Shown: positions 37,181 to 46,060 of the stretch, one piece after another
How positions within the stretch are numbered: position 1 is the stretch's first letter
How the letters are laid out: each line of letters starts with the position of its first letter
DNA from: M2408 sp046303515
GTDB lineage: Bacteria > Bacteroidota > Bacteroidia > Flavobacteriales_D > Crocinitomicaceae
DNA length: 64,000 nucleotides
Direction: 5' to 3'
Assembly (NCBI GenBank): GCA_046303515.1
Contig: JBKCGI010000086.1
Span: 8,914-72,913, forward strand
Made by a program: the position numbers and the translations under genes
Notes under the pieces: model-generated
What the model was told of the DNA's origin: nothing
Seen by the model: the letters and a program-made list of their open reading frames with translations, nothing else
Databases searched by the model: none

Positions 37181-38407
37181 TTAATTAAAAACTAGATTTT
37201 TAGCAAACAACATAGCGCTTAAACGACTAAATTCTCTATCTTCTACTTTCAAATCTGGTTCAATTCCTCTTCCATCAATTACATCACGCCCATTAGTTGT
37301 TTTAAAAACTTTAATCAAAGAATCTGGAATCTCCTTTGGTCTTTCATTTTCAGCTTTCTCATAGTATTCTAATTTTTGAACACATCTTCCTGATGGAGTG
37401 TAATATTTAGCTATTGTAATCTTTACTTTTGAACCGTATTTCAAGTCATAAGTTCTTTGAACCAATCCCTTTCCATATGAAGTTTGCCCAACAATCACTG
37501 CGCGATCTAAATCTTGCAAACTTCCAGAAACGATTTCACTTGCTGAGGCTGAACCTTCATCAATTAAAACCACTAAAGGAATTTCTAAATCTACAGGTTG
37601 ATCTTGGGTTTTGTAAACTCTATTTTCTTCTTTCACGCGAGCTTTTGTATTCACGACAAGTTGGTCATTTTTGACAAATAAATTGACGATTCGAACTGCC
37701 TCAATCAACAATCCACCGCCATTACCTCGTAAATCCAAAACCATTTCTTTTGCACCTTGAGATTTCAATTCTATTAGTGCTTTTTTCACATCCGAAGAAG
37801 CTGTTTGTGTAAAACTATTTAGTTTGATATATCCAGTTGTTTCATCTAACATTCCAGAATAAGGCACATCTGGCAATTTGATTTCATCACGCGTAATTGG
37901 AATAGTTAATGTTTCCTTCTCGTTTCTCAACACTTTCACTTGTATGGTTGAACCCTTTGGGCCTTTCAAGGAAGAAGAAACCTCATCTGTCGGCTTAGAT
38001 TTCATGTCTTTTCCATCGATAGAAATGATTTTATCACCAGCCAATAGTCCAGCTTTTTGAGCAGGATTTCCTTCATATGGTTCCGCAATGAATGTATAGT
38101 CGCCCATTTTACGAATTAAAGCACCTATTCCACCATATTGACCAGTTGTCATCAACTTGTAATCCTCCATATCCGATTCATGGTAATAAACCGTATAAGG
38201 ATCCAAACCTTTCAACATTGCATCAATAGCGTCTTTGGACATTTTACCAGGTTTCAACTCATCAACAAAGTACATTTCAAGATTTTGATAAATCAAATCC
38301 ATCAACTCCATACTTTTAACCATTTCAAATCCATTCGACTGGGACTTTGCTTGAAATGCGATTAGAAATAAGGCTAAAAATCCAAATCTTTTAAGTGCTT
38401 TTATCAT
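37181..38407 (-). CDS. S41 family C-terminal processing peptidase, truncated by TAA
   Basis: The 408-residue product contains an N-terminal signal-like segment (ALKRFGFLALFLIAFQAKSQS), a PDZ domain (about 84-170, with GGIGALI and GLLAGDKIISIDG) and the complete S41 catalytic core: DLRGNGGGLLIEAV, the nucleophile Ser in DEGSASASEIVSG and the Lys base in TSYGKGLVQ. Tail-specific periplasmic peptidases of this kind degrade or mature exported proteins. The C-terminal helical domain normally follows but is cut by an in-frame TAA where the family has a Tyr in the FDYAT context. Its start overlaps rnpA by four bases. The product may be active without its tail. Confidence 0.85.
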   Translation of the reverse strand: MIKALKRFGFLALFLIAFQAKSQSNGFEMVKSMELMDLIYQNLEMYFVDELKPGKMSKDAIDAMLKGLDPYTVYYHESDMEDYKLMTTGQYGGIGALIRKMGDYTFIAEPYEGNPAQKAGLLAGDKIISIDGKDMKSKPTDEVSSSLKGPKGSTIQVKVLRNEKETLTIPITRDEIKLPDVPYSGMLDETTGYIKLNSFTQTASSDVKKALIELKSQGAKEMVLDLRGNGGGLLIEAVRIVNLFVKNDQLVVNTKARVKEENRVYKTQDQPVDLEIPLVVLIDEGSASASEIVSGSLQDLDRAVIVGQTSYGKGLVQRTYDLKYGSKVKITIAKYYTPSGRCVQKLEYYEKAENERPKEIPDSLIKVFKTTNGRDVIDGRGIEPDLKVEDREFSRLSAMLFAKNLVFN

Positions 38408-38793
38408 TTCTCTACTTTTAATTCATTTACTAATTTATTCAATAATTGTTCCATTTTATTTTCTAACACTTGATATTTCAGTTCTTCTTTGACTGTATAA
38501 ATCAAGAAAATGGCCAACTGTTTTTTATTTTCCTCCAAGTAATTCTCCAAAATTAACTTTTTCTTGCGAATTACTTCTTTCATCAATCGCTTAATTCTAT
38601 TTCTTTCGTGTGCTTTTCTAAATATTTTTTTTGGTGCAGAAATAACTACTTGAAAGCTTTTTTCTGTATCCAACTCTTGAAAGGCGTAATTCAAAACGAA
38701 AGGATAATTTTTAACTGTTCGCTTTTCCACAAACAAAGAATCAATCGCTTTTTTACTACATAATTTATAAGCCTTTCCAAAGGATTGATCCAC
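38404..38793 (-). CDS. rnpA: Ribonuclease P protein component
   Basis: RnpA is the protein subunit that helps the RNase P RNA mature tRNA 5' ends. The GTG at 38793 gives 129 residues starting MDQSFGKAYKLCSKKAIDSL, which matches the family start, and the RNA-binding motif KAHERNRIKRLMKEVIRK is present. Frame continues upstream to a TTG at 38817, but that TTG is part of a TAAATTTG -7 box, so it is unlikely to be used. rpmH is not adjacent. The stop overlaps the S41 gene start by four bases. Confidence 0.88.
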   Translation of the reverse strand: MDQSFGKAYKLCSKKAIDSLFVEKRTVKNYPFVLNYAFQELDTEKSFQVVISAPKKIFRKAHERNRIKRLMKEVIRKKKLILENYLEENKKQLAIFLIYTVKEELKYQVLENKMEQLLNKLVNELKVEK

Positions 38794-38814
38794 TATTCTT
38801 TTAATTTTAGAACA

Positions 38815-38822
38815 CAAATTTA
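38815..38822 (-). promoter_or_regulatory. -7 box TAAATTTG of rnpA
   Basis: TAnnTTTG match that excludes the TTG at 38817 as a start, since the transcript would begin after it. Confidence 0.5.
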
Positions 38823-38898
38823 GTGAATTAAAATTTTAGACTGGTATCAAAAGCTACAAAAAGCATAAAAATTGAAGGCAAAAAAGGTAATTTTTAAC

Positions 38899-38906
38899 TA
38901 TTTTTG
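38899..38906 (+). promoter_or_regulatory. -7 box TATTTTTG, four bases before ATG 38911
   Basis: Exact TAnnTTTG match. TGAC separates it from the ATG, predicting a leaderless message. Confidence 0.5.
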
Positions 38907-38910
38907 TGAC

Positions 38911-39447
38911 ATGTTGCGCAAAGTATTGACCATTTTGTTTCTGATCGTTTTCCTTGTTCAAGCAATAGGATTTACTTTCTATTTCAATTTTGAGCGCAAT
39001 AAAATCAAGAAACAACTGAAGACTTTTATCAAAGAAGGAGTTCCAAAAAGTCAATTAAAGGTTTTTGAATTTTCACAAAAGGAGTATTCTAAATTAAACT
39101 TTACCAAGAAAAAAGAATTTAAAATTGGTGAACGATTTTACGATATTGTTTGGAAAGAAAAATTGAAAAACGGAAAACTTAGACTTCAATGTGTAGATGA
39201 TAGACAGGAAACCGTTTTGTTTAAAAATCTAGCTTTTATGGTTGATGACAACTTAAGTAAAAACACAAATTCGCCCCTTAAAATGGTTTTCTCAATTATC
39301 ATAAAACCTATGTTAATAAATGAAAGAACGCAACTACATACAGAAGCATGTTTCCCCAAAAAAATAGAACATCAATTTATCTACATCGAATTTATATCAA
39401 GTAATTATCCTCAATTAATTACGCCTCCACCAAATTTTATTGTTTAA
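38911..39447 (+). CDS. Membrane-anchored protein of unknown function
   Basis: The ATG at 38911 gives 178 residues with one N-terminal hydrophobic segment (VLTILFLIVFLVQAIGFTFYF) followed by a Lys-rich soluble domain (FERNKIKKQLKTFIKEGVP). The remainder has strand-like runs and no known motif. An in-frame ATG at 38872 would place the -7 box inside the gene. A TonB-dependent receptor gene follows after 51 bases, so the two could be co-regulated, but there is no direct evidence of common function. Confidence 0.6.
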   Translation: MLRKVLTILFLIVFLVQAIGFTFYFNFERNKIKKQLKTFIKEGVPKSQLKVFEFSQKEYSKLNFTKKKEFKIGERFYDIVWKEKLKNGKLRLQCVDDRQETVLFKNLAFMVDDNLSKNTNSPLKMVFSIIIKPMLINERTQLHTEACFPKKIEHQFIYIEFISSNYPQLITPPPNFIV

Positions 39448-39498
39448 AAACGAAAATCAGTCTAACTGAAATTTAATTTTAATCAATAAATGTATTAT

Positions 39499-41907
39499 AT
39501 GAAAAATATTTTATTACTTGTATGTGGAATTGTTTTTACTTCAATTTCATATGCACAGAAAATCACTGTTCAAAACACATCAACTCTTCAAGTAATCGAA
39601 GGTGTTCACGTTTTCGCCAACAATAAGGAATACAAAACAAATGAATTGGGACAAGTTGATTTGCAAAACGTGAAAACAAGTAGCGAAATCACTTTTAAAC
39701 ATCCTTCATTTGAGGAAATGACAATTTCTTATCAAAAATTAGTAAATGAAAATAAAGGAATTATTTACTTGATAGAAAAAATTTCAAACTTTGATGAAAT
39801 TGTTATTTCAGCTAGTAAATTTGAAGAGAAAAAGAGAGATGTTGCCCAGCCAATTCAAGTTATTCGTAAAACAGATTTGGAAGACATGAACCAAAGTTCA
39901 TCTGCTGACGTGCTCGCAAATTCCGGAAATGTTATGGTTCAAAAAAGCCAATTAGGTGGTGGATCTCCAATTATTCGTGGATTTGAAACAAATAAAGTTC
40001 TAATAGTTGTGGACGGTGTTAGAATGAACAATGCAATTTACCGCGGAGGCCATTTACAAAACGTTATTACACTTGATAATTCCATGATGGAAAAAGTTGA
40101 AATCGTTTACGGTCCAGGTTCTGTTGTTTATGGTTCTGATGCTTTGGGCGGGGTCATGCATTTTTACACCAAAAATCCAACCTTAAGTACAACAGACAAA
40201 ACTGTAGTTAAAGCTGGTGCTTACACCCGTTATATGTCAGCAGTTAATGGTTACGCTGCACACGCAGACGTTTCCATTGGTGGGAAAAAATTTGGTTCCT
40301 TAACTTCTTTTACGTATTCAAACTTTGGAGATTTACGTCAAGGTGCAAATCGCAAAATTGAAGTTGGAAATTTTGGTTCAAGACCATGGTATGTGACTCA
40401 AATCAATGGAAAAGACTCAATGATAGTCAACCCAGATACAAATCTTCAAGTTGGTTCAGGCTATACGCAATACGATTTGATGCAAAAATTCACCTTTAAA
40501 CAAAATGAATTTGTTTCCCATAAAATCAATATTCAATTCTCAAATTCATCAAATGTTCCGCGCTACGATAGATTGACCCTTGTAGGAGGAAATGGTGTAG
40601 ACCCGAGATTTGGAGATTGGCATTATGGTCCTCAAAAAAGATTGTTAAGTTCATATACACTCGAATTATCCAAATCTAACAAGGTTTATGATAATGCGCG
40701 ATTTATTGCAGCTTATCAGCAAATTGAAGAAAGTAGAATTGATAGAAGATATCAAAAAACTGCAGAAAATAACCGAATAGAAAACGTTGATGTGTTGACT
40801 TTTAATTTAGACTTTGCCAAAAAAATCGCCAAACAAGAAATTAGATATGGAATTGATGGTTGGTATAACAAGGTAAATTCAACAGCTTTCACAAGAGATA
40901 TCGAAACAGGAGTTAAAACACCTTTGGATACACGTTACGCATCAGGCGGAGCAACGATGAACTCCATGGCAGTTTATTTGACTCACACATGGGAAATCAA
41001 TGACAAATTAATCTTAAATGATGGTTTACGTTTTTCCAATGTTGGTTTAAAAGCAAAATTTACAGATACAACTTTTTTCAACTTCCCTTTTAAAGAAGCA
41101 AACCAAAACAATAGTGCTTTGACAGGAAATATTGGTTTGGTTTACCTTCCTTCAAAAGAAACTAGAGTTACAGCTTTGTTTTCAACAGGTTTCAGAGCTC
41201 CAAATGTAGATGATTTAAGTAAAGTCTTCGAGTCAACTCCAGGAAATATTACTGTTCCAAATTCAACATTAAAACCTGAATATACCTACAACGGTGAAGT
41301 TGGAATTTCAAACAAATTCAAAAGCGGCATCACTTTGCAAGGAACAGGATATTACACTTTATACAAAAATGCATTGACCACCCAAGATTTCACTTATGAG
41401 GGCAAAGATTCAATTATGTATGAAGGAACTTTGAGTAAAGTTGTTGCAACTACAAATGCAAATCAAGCATATTTGTATGGTTTAGAATTGAGATTAGATG
41501 CTCCTTTGAATAATAACGTTTCAGTGTACGCAACGTATAATTATACACATGCTCGCATCGTTACGGATTCTGTTGCAATTCCTTTGGATCATATCCCTCC
41601 TACTTTTGGAAAATTCGGATTCTTAATCAAGGAGAAAAAATTCCGTGGTGAATTGTTTGTCAACTACAGTGCTTGGAAGCATATTGAAGAATACAATCCT
41701 TTTGGAGAAGACAATCAAGCTTATGCTTTACCAACGGGAATGCCTTCTTGGTACACAGTAAACGCGCGACTTTCATATCAATTCAATAAATTTTTGAATT
41801 TACAAGTTGCTTGCGAGAATATTTTAGATCAAAACTACCGCGTTTTTGCGTCAAACATTTCTGCACCAGGAAGAAATTTCATCCTAACTTTAAGAGGTAA
41901 TTTCTAA
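39499..41907 (+). CDS. TonB-dependent outer-membrane receptor, heme/hemoglobin-type
   Basis: The ATG at 39499 (or 39490, MYY) starts a signal peptide (MKNILLLVCGIVFTSISYAQ) and a carboxypeptidase-like regulatory domain (about 20-105). The plug domain follows with FDEIVISASKFEEKK and the strongly conserved GGSPIIRGFETNKVLIVVDG, RMNNAIYRGGHLQNVI and SDALGGVMHFYT. The barrel contains FRAPNVDDLSKVFE, the FRAP-like motif of heme/hemoglobin receptors, and ends in the terminal Phe of barrel proteins (ILTLRGNF). It imports a TonB-dependent ligand, probably heme or iron-chelate. The family match is strong and the ligand is inferred. Confidence 0.9.
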   Translation: MKNILLLVCGIVFTSISYAQKITVQNTSTLQVIEGVHVFANNKEYKTNELGQVDLQNVKTSSEITFKHPSFEEMTISYQKLVNENKGIIYLIEKISNFDEIVISASKFEEKKRDVAQPIQVIRKTDLEDMNQSSSADVLANSGNVMVQKSQLGGGSPIIRGFETNKVLIVVDGVRMNNAIYRGGHLQNVITLDNSMMEKVEIVYGPGSVVYGSDALGGVMHFYTKNPTLSTTDKTVVKAGAYTRYMSAVNGYAAHADVSIGGKKFGSLTSFTYSNFGDLRQGANRKIEVGNFGSRPWYVTQINGKDSMIVNPDTNLQVGSGYTQYDLMQKFTFKQNEFVSHKINIQFSNSSNVPRYDRLTLVGGNGVDPRFGDWHYGPQKRLLSSYTLELSKSNKVYDNARFIAAYQQIEESRIDRRYQKTAENNRIENVDVLTFNLDFAKKIAKQEIRYGIDGWYNKVNSTAFTRDIETGVKTPLDTRYASGGATMNSMAVYLTHTWEINDKLILNDGLRFSNVGLKAKFTDTTFFNFPFKEANQNNSALTGNIGLVYLPSKETRVTALFSTGFRAPNVDDLSKVFESTPGNITVPNSTLKPEYTYNGEVGISNKFKSGITLQGTGYYTLYKNALTTQDFTYEGKDSIMYEGTLSKVVATTNANQAYLYGLELRLDAPLNNNVSVYATYNYTHARIVTDSVAIPLDHIPPTFGKFGFLIKEKKFRGELFVNYSAWKHIEEYNPFGEDNQAYALPTGMPSWYTVNARLSYQFNKFLNLQVACENILDQNYRVFASNISAPGRNFILTLRGNF

Positions 41908-41930
41908 CTTTTAGAAATAATTATTTCGAG

Positions 41931-41977
41931 CGGCTTTCAGAATTTTGAACAATCAAAAATACTGAAAGCCGTTTTTT
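41931..41977 (+). terminator. Rho-independent terminator after the TonB receptor
   Basis: CGGCTTTCAG and CTGAAAGCCG form a perfect 10-bp stem around a 21-base loop, followed by a T run (TTTTTT). Confidence 0.85.
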
Positions 41978-41981
41978 ATTT

Positions 41982-41989
41982 TACTTTTG
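41982..41989 (+). promoter_or_regulatory. -7 box TACTTTTG
   Basis: Exact TAnnTTTG match 19 bases before the polysaccharide deacetylase ATG, just after the preceding terminator. Confidence 0.55.
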
Positions 41990-42008
41990 TTGAGATTTAA
42001 TCAAATTA

Positions 42009-43025
42009 ATGTCAGAGGCAAAAAAACTATTGAAGGGAATACTCAATTCTTTTGGGAAAATTATCCCATTAAATACTTTGATTGCTTTGTCAAAACAACA
42101 GAATATTGTGCCCGTTTATCATCTGGTTTCAGACGAAAAGGTGCCTCACATCCAACATTTATATCAAGTTAAAAGCATCAAAAAATTTATTCAAGATTTA
42201 GATTTTTTATTAAAACACTTTGAACCAACAGATTACACCTCATTCCAAAATCAAATCTTATCAGGAGAAAAATCAAACAAAAAGGCCTTTTTACTAACTT
42301 TTGATGATGGTTTAAGCGAATTTCATGATGTTATCGCTCCAATTTTAGTGCAAAAAGGAATTCCAGCAGTTTGTTTTTTAAATTCCGCTTTTATTGATAA
42401 CAAGAATTTATTTTTCAGATATAAAGTGAGTTTACTCATTGACAAATTGAAGCAAAATCCAAGTTTACTGAATGAGCAAGTTAAGTTTTTTCCTCAAAAC
42501 CAAAATTTCGAATCATACTTAAAAAGATTACGTTACAGCGATATTTCTGAAATTGACTCAATAGCTGAGACTTTAGAAGTGAATTTTGAATCCTATCTTA
42601 CAGAAAACAAACCCTATTTGACAAGCGAACAAATTCAAAATTTGATTCAAAAAGGTTTTCATTTTGGTTCGCACAGTATTGATCATCCTGAATATCGTTT
42701 TATTTCACTTGAGGAACAAGTCAAGCAAACCTTAGAAAGTACGCAAGTTGTTACAGAAAAATTTAATTTAGATTATAAAACATTTGCCTTTCCCTTTACA
42801 GATTTTGGTGTTTCGAAAGAATATTTTCAGCAAGTGAACGTTTTACCTAAACAAGTTGATTTGACTTTTGGCTGTGCTGGATTAAAAAATGATTCGTATT
42901 CAAATCATATTCAGCGCATTCCGTTGGAAGACAAAGACAAATCAGCAAAAGAAATTTTACGAACGGAATATGTTTACTATTTGCTCAAAGCGATGCTAAA
43001 CAAAAACAAAATTGTGCGCAAGTGA
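42009..43025 (+). CDS. Polysaccharide deacetylase (CE4/NodB family)
   Basis: The 338-residue protein has the NodB motifs: LLTFDDG with the catalytic and metal Asp pair (motif 1, near 96-102) and FGSHSIDHPEY with the metal-binding H-x3-H (motif 2, near 220). Later family motifs are weaker. No signal peptide is seen, so the target could be cytoplasmic sugar-nucleotide or lipid-linked intermediates rather than mature wall. It overlaps the next gene by four bases (GTGA). N-deacetylation of amino sugars is expected. Confidence 0.85.
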   Translation: MSEAKKLLKGILNSFGKIIPLNTLIALSKQQNIVPVYHLVSDEKVPHIQHLYQVKSIKKFIQDLDFLLKHFEPTDYTSFQNQILSGEKSNKKAFLLTFDDGLSEFHDVIAPILVQKGIPAVCFLNSAFIDNKNLFFRYKVSLLIDKLKQNPSLLNEQVKFFPQNQNFESYLKRLRYSDISEIDSIAETLEVNFESYLTENKPYLTSEQIQNLIQKGFHFGSHSIDHPEYRFISLEEQVKQTLESTQVVTEKFNLDYKTFAFPFTDFGVSKEYFQQVNVLPKQVDLTFGCAGLKNDSYSNHIQRIPLEDKDKSAKEILRTEYVYYLLKAMLNKNKIVRK

Positions 43026-44119
43026 TTGAAATAAAAACCCTAAATAAAAACGAGTTATTGGCTTATATCTCTTCTGAGAAATTTGGTACTTCGGCTTTTA
43101 TTCCTATTTCAAAACATCGAGGAATCTCTCATTGTAACAATCCTCGACTTTCAGAAGAAGATGTTTTACTTTTATTGGCGTTCGAAAACGATATTTTGGT
43201 CGGCTATTTAGGGGCTTTACCTGACATTTTACATTTTGAAAACAAAGAAGAAAAAGGTGCTTGGTTGAGTTGTTTGTGGATCGATCCAAACCATCGCGGA
43301 AAAAAAATTGCTCAAAAATTATTGGAGACGTGTTTTGCAGCTTGGCAACAACGTATTATGATTACGGAGTTCACTTTTGAAGCTAAAATCTTGTATGATA
43401 AAAGTAAAATCTTTCAGGATTTGCAAATCAAAGAAGGATTACGTTGGTATATTCGTTCTGATTTTGCTAGAATTTTACCTCCGAAAAAATCTTCGTACGC
43501 TAAACTCAAAACTTTGCTAAAGGCTACGGATGTTTGTTTGAATATCTTTTTAAGTCTGAAACTAGCATTCTTCAAAAAGCAAACTTGTAATTTAAAAATT
43601 GAACCTGTTTCTCAGATAGATACTGAAATTGAAAACTTTATTTCTACTTTTCAAGACAAGCAACTTTTCAAAAGAAAAAGCACAGAATTGAATTGGATTT
43701 TGAATTTCCCATGGATCTTAAGTGCCCCAGAAGATGAATTAAGTAAAAAATATCATTTTTCTTCTTTAGCAAATTCATTTGAGTTTTTGGCATATAAATT
43801 TTATAATTCAGAAAATAAATTGGTGGCTTTTATCATCTTAGCTAAACGAGATTTTGCTCTTAAAACGCCTTATGTCTATTTTGAAAAAGAAGTCGCAGCG
43901 GAAATCGCTCAGTTCATCAATTCGCAAATAATCAATTTAAAAATAAAAACTTTCACCACATACAACAAAGCCTTAATTGAAGCTTTAAAAACTACCTCCT
44001 CCCCTGCTTTCCATAAGAAAACTGTTGAACGAAAATACCTGATTTCGAATGTGTTTGGAAATCAAGATTACGATTCTTTTGAAATTCAAGATGGAGATGC
44101 AGATTGTAGTTTTACCTAA
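43022..44119 (+). CDS. GNAT family acetyltransferase-like protein
   Basis: The start is GTG at 43022, overlapping the deacetylase stop (GTGA). The 365-residue protein has a GNAT fold at the N-terminus: LLLAFENDILVGYLGALPD, then LSCLWIDPNHRGKKIAQKLLETC with the acetyl-CoA-binding R/Q-x-x-G-x-G/A signature (HRGKKIA). The second half (about 190-365) has no clear motif and could be a second GNAT-like domain. Acyl transfer to a polysaccharide amino sugar, opposite to the upstream deacetylase, would be a consistent idea but is inferred. Confidence 0.72.
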   Translation: MIEIKTLNKNELLAYISSEKFGTSAFIPISKHRGISHCNNPRLSEEDVLLLLAFENDILVGYLGALPDILHFENKEEKGAWLSCLWIDPNHRGKKIAQKLLETCFAAWQQRIMITEFTFEAKILYDKSKIFQDLQIKEGLRWYIRSDFARILPPKKSSYAKLKTLLKATDVCLNIFLSLKLAFFKKQTCNLKIEPVSQIDTEIENFISTFQDKQLFKRKSTELNWILNFPWILSAPEDELSKKYHFSSLANSFEFLAYKFYNSENKLVAFIILAKRDFALKTPYVYFEKEVAAEIAQFINSQIINLKIKTFTTYNKALIEALKTTSSPAFHKKTVERKYLISNVFGNQDYDSFEIQDGDADCSFT

Positions 44120-44214
44120 ATCAAATGCTATTTTGAATATAAAATCTAAATCAATTAGTAAACGTTTTAGTAAAATTTAATATTCGAAACACTGGTTATA
44201 CAAACAATTTTTAG

Positions 44215-44222
44215 TAGTTTTG
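44215..44222 (+). promoter_or_regulatory. -7 box TAGTTTTG
   Basis: TAnnTTTG match 60 bases before the 44283 gene. Confidence 0.4.
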
Positions 44223-44282
44223 AAACGCAAATCAATACTTCCTGTGAACAAAAAAGTTTAAACGGGAAAACTACACTAAAAA

Positions 44283-44696
44283 ATGACCAAAACACTTCAA
44301 GCTGTAAATGAAATTATCGTGGAGGGATATCTCAAAGCCATCTTGTATGATAATGGCATTATAGAGATATTTTGGGATGAATCCATCGAATTAGTCGAAG
44401 TAAAACATTTGCAAAAAATGCAGGAAACTGTAGCTGTTCTTGGAAAGGGAAAAAAAATACCTTTGCTTTTTGCACCGCATGATTTTGTGCACATCAATAC
44501 TGAAGGTCAAAAATATGCCTCCTCAGAGGAAGGCGTAACTTACACAGCTGCAGTTGCCGTTTTAATGCACAATTTAGCTATGCGTATTTTGATGAATTTC
44601 TTTATACGTACGACCAAAATTAAAGTTCCTACAAAAGGCTTTCCAAATCGTGAAGAAGCAATTTTGTGGCTGGAGAAATTTAGTTCAAAGAAATAA
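44283..44696 (+). CDS. Hypothetical protein, STAS/DUF7793-like
   Basis: A 137-residue cytoplasmic protein with alternating beta and alpha pattern: YLKAILYDNGIIEIFWDES, then VEVKHLQKMQETVAVLG, KKIPLLFAPHDF and AILWLEKFSS. This resembles the small SpoIIAA-like proteins that Bacteroidota genomes list as DUF7793, but I am not certain. It is single and not in an evident operon. Confidence 0.55.
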   Translation: MTKTLQAVNEIIVEGYLKAILYDNGIIEIFWDESIELVEVKHLQKMQETVAVLGKGKKIPLLFAPHDFVHINTEGQKYASSEEGVTYTAAVAVLMHNLAMRILMNFFIRTTKIKVPTKGFPNREEAILWLEKFSSKK

Positions 44697-44710
44697 TTCA
44701 ATTTTTTAAA

Positions 44711-44739
44711 CAAAAAAACCGATGAAAATTTCCATCGGT
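44711..44739 (-). terminator. Terminator of the aminotransferase gene
   Basis: ACCGATG pairs with CATCGGT across an 8-base loop. On the reverse strand it is followed by seven T. Confidence 0.75.
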
Positions 44740-44760
44740 CTAAAATATATCAAGTCAAAA

Positions 44761-44780
44761 TAACTACTAACTTCTAACTA
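44761..44780. repeat. TAACT-type simple repeat
   Basis: TAACTACTAACTTCTAACTA shares TTCTAACTA with the repeat at 99-123. It lies just after the terminator of the reverse-strand aminotransferase gene. Confidence 0.4.
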
Positions 44781-44801
44781 TAAATTACAAACTAAAAACT
44801 C

Positions 44802-46031
44802 CTAGTTATTAACTTCCAACTCCTCACTATTCACAGCAACTCTTCCCGGATAAACTTTCAAAGCTTCTCTCAAGCAAATTACTGCATTTTTAAGTGATTC
44901 TTGATTCAATACGTAAGCAATTCGCGCTTCGTCTTTTCCCGCTCCAGGAGTGGAATAAAATCCATTTGCTGGTGCCATCATAACTGTTTGACCTTCAAAA
45001 GCGAAATCTTCTAACAACCATTGGCAGAATTTTTCAGCATCGTCCACTGGGAATTTCGCTACACAATAAAATGCTCCACTTGGTTTTGGACAAAATACAC
45101 CTGGAATGCTGTTTAAACCATCAACCATAATGTTTCTGCGTTCAACATATTCAGCAACAACATCATCAAAATAAGATTGTGGTGTTTCCAATGCTGCTTC
45201 AGAAGCAATTTGATCTACCGTCGGAGGAGACAAACGCGCTTGACCAAATTTCAAGGCTGCAGCCATCACTTCTTTATTTTTTGTAACCAAAGCTCCAATT
45301 CTTGCTCCACACATAGAGTAACGTTTTGAAACAGAGTCAATCATGATTACATTTTGCTCAATTCCAGCTAAATTTAAAACTGAAAAAGGTTTTGCCCCAT
45401 CGTAACAAAACTCACGGTAAACTTCGTCAGCAAATAAATATAAATCGTGTTTTTGAACGATATCACGTAATTTTTCTAATTCTTCTTTTGAATATAAATA
45501 TCCTGTAGGATTTCCAGGATTACAGATTACAATTGCCTTTGTTTTAGCAGTAATCTTTTTCTCAAACTCTTCCACTGGAGGTAAAGCAAATCCAGATTCA
45601 ATTGATGATGCCACAGGAACAACATTCAAACCAGCCGTTACTGCAAAACCATTGTAATTTGCATAAAAAGGCTCAGGAATAATTACCTCATCTCCTGGGT
45701 TACAACAAGTCATGAAACCAAAAATCAATGCTTCAGAACCACCAGTAGTGATCAAAATATCCTCAGAATTAACTGGCAAACCACCTTTTTGGTAGAAATC
45801 AGCCAATTTGTTTCTATACGATTCAAATCCAGCAGAATGACTGTACTCAATCACTTTTCTATCCATATTTTTAATAGCATCTAGAGCTACTTTAGGAGTT
45901 TCAATATCTGGTTGACCAATATTTAAGTGGTAAACAATTTTACCAGCTTTTTTAGCTGTTTCAGAGTAAGGAACCAACTTTCTGATTGGAGAAGCTGGCA
46001 TGTCAATCGCTTTTTGTGAAATCTTTGGCAT
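44802..46031 (-). CDS. PLP-dependent aminotransferase, class I (aspartate type)
   Basis: This 409-residue protein has fold-type I motifs: NIGQPDIETPKVAL, the TTGGSEALIFGFM PLP-binding region, NPGNPTGYLYSKEEL, DEVYREFCYDG, the Schiff-base Lys in DSVSKRYSMCGARIG and the terminal ARIAYVLN with the conserved substrate-binding Arg. Aspartate or a related amino acid to 2-oxoglutarate is the usual reaction. It is divergent from the VanX-like gene with promoter boxes that abut at 46040-46055. Confidence 0.9.
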   Translation of the reverse strand: MPKISQKAIDMPASPIRKLVPYSETAKKAGKIVYHLNIGQPDIETPKVALDAIKNMDRKVIEYSHSAGFESYRNKLADFYQKGGLPVNSEDILITTGGSEALIFGFMTCCNPGDEVIIPEPFYANYNGFAVTAGLNVVPVASSIESGFALPPVEEFEKKITAKTKAIVICNPGNPTGYLYSKEELEKLRDIVQKHDLYLFADEVYREFCYDGAKPFSVLNLAGIEQNVIMIDSVSKRYSMCGARIGALVTKNKEVMAAALKFGQARLSPPTVDQIASEAALETPQSYFDDVVAEYVERRNIMVDGLNSIPGVFCPKPSGAFYCVAKFPVDDAEKFCQWLLEDFAFEGQTVMMAPANGFYSTPGAGKDEARIAYVLNQESLKNAVICLREALKVYPGRVAVNSEELEVNN

Positions 46032-46039
46032 AAAATTTT

Positions 46040-46047
46040 TATTTTTG
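46040..46047 (+). promoter_or_regulatory. -7 box TATTTTTG of the VanX-like gene
   Basis: TAnnTTTG match 13 bases before the TTG at 46061. It abuts the reverse-strand -7 box at 46048-46055. Confidence 0.5.
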
Positions 46048-46055
46048 CAAAGTTA
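46048..46055 (-). promoter_or_regulatory. -7 box TAACTTTG of the aminotransferase gene
   Basis: TAnnTTTG match on the reverse strand, 16 bases before the ATG at 46031, directly abutting the forward box. Confidence 0.5.
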
Positions 46056-46060
46056 AGCAA

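Noticed and set aside
37181..37183. Recoding or an alternative genetic code that reads TAA as sense
   Set aside because: TAA ends many other genes in the window normally, and there is no recoding signal that I can see.
38815..38817. TTG start for rnpA
   Set aside because: The TTG is the last part of the TAAATTTG -7 box, so it would not be in the transcript. GTG at 38793 fits the family start better.
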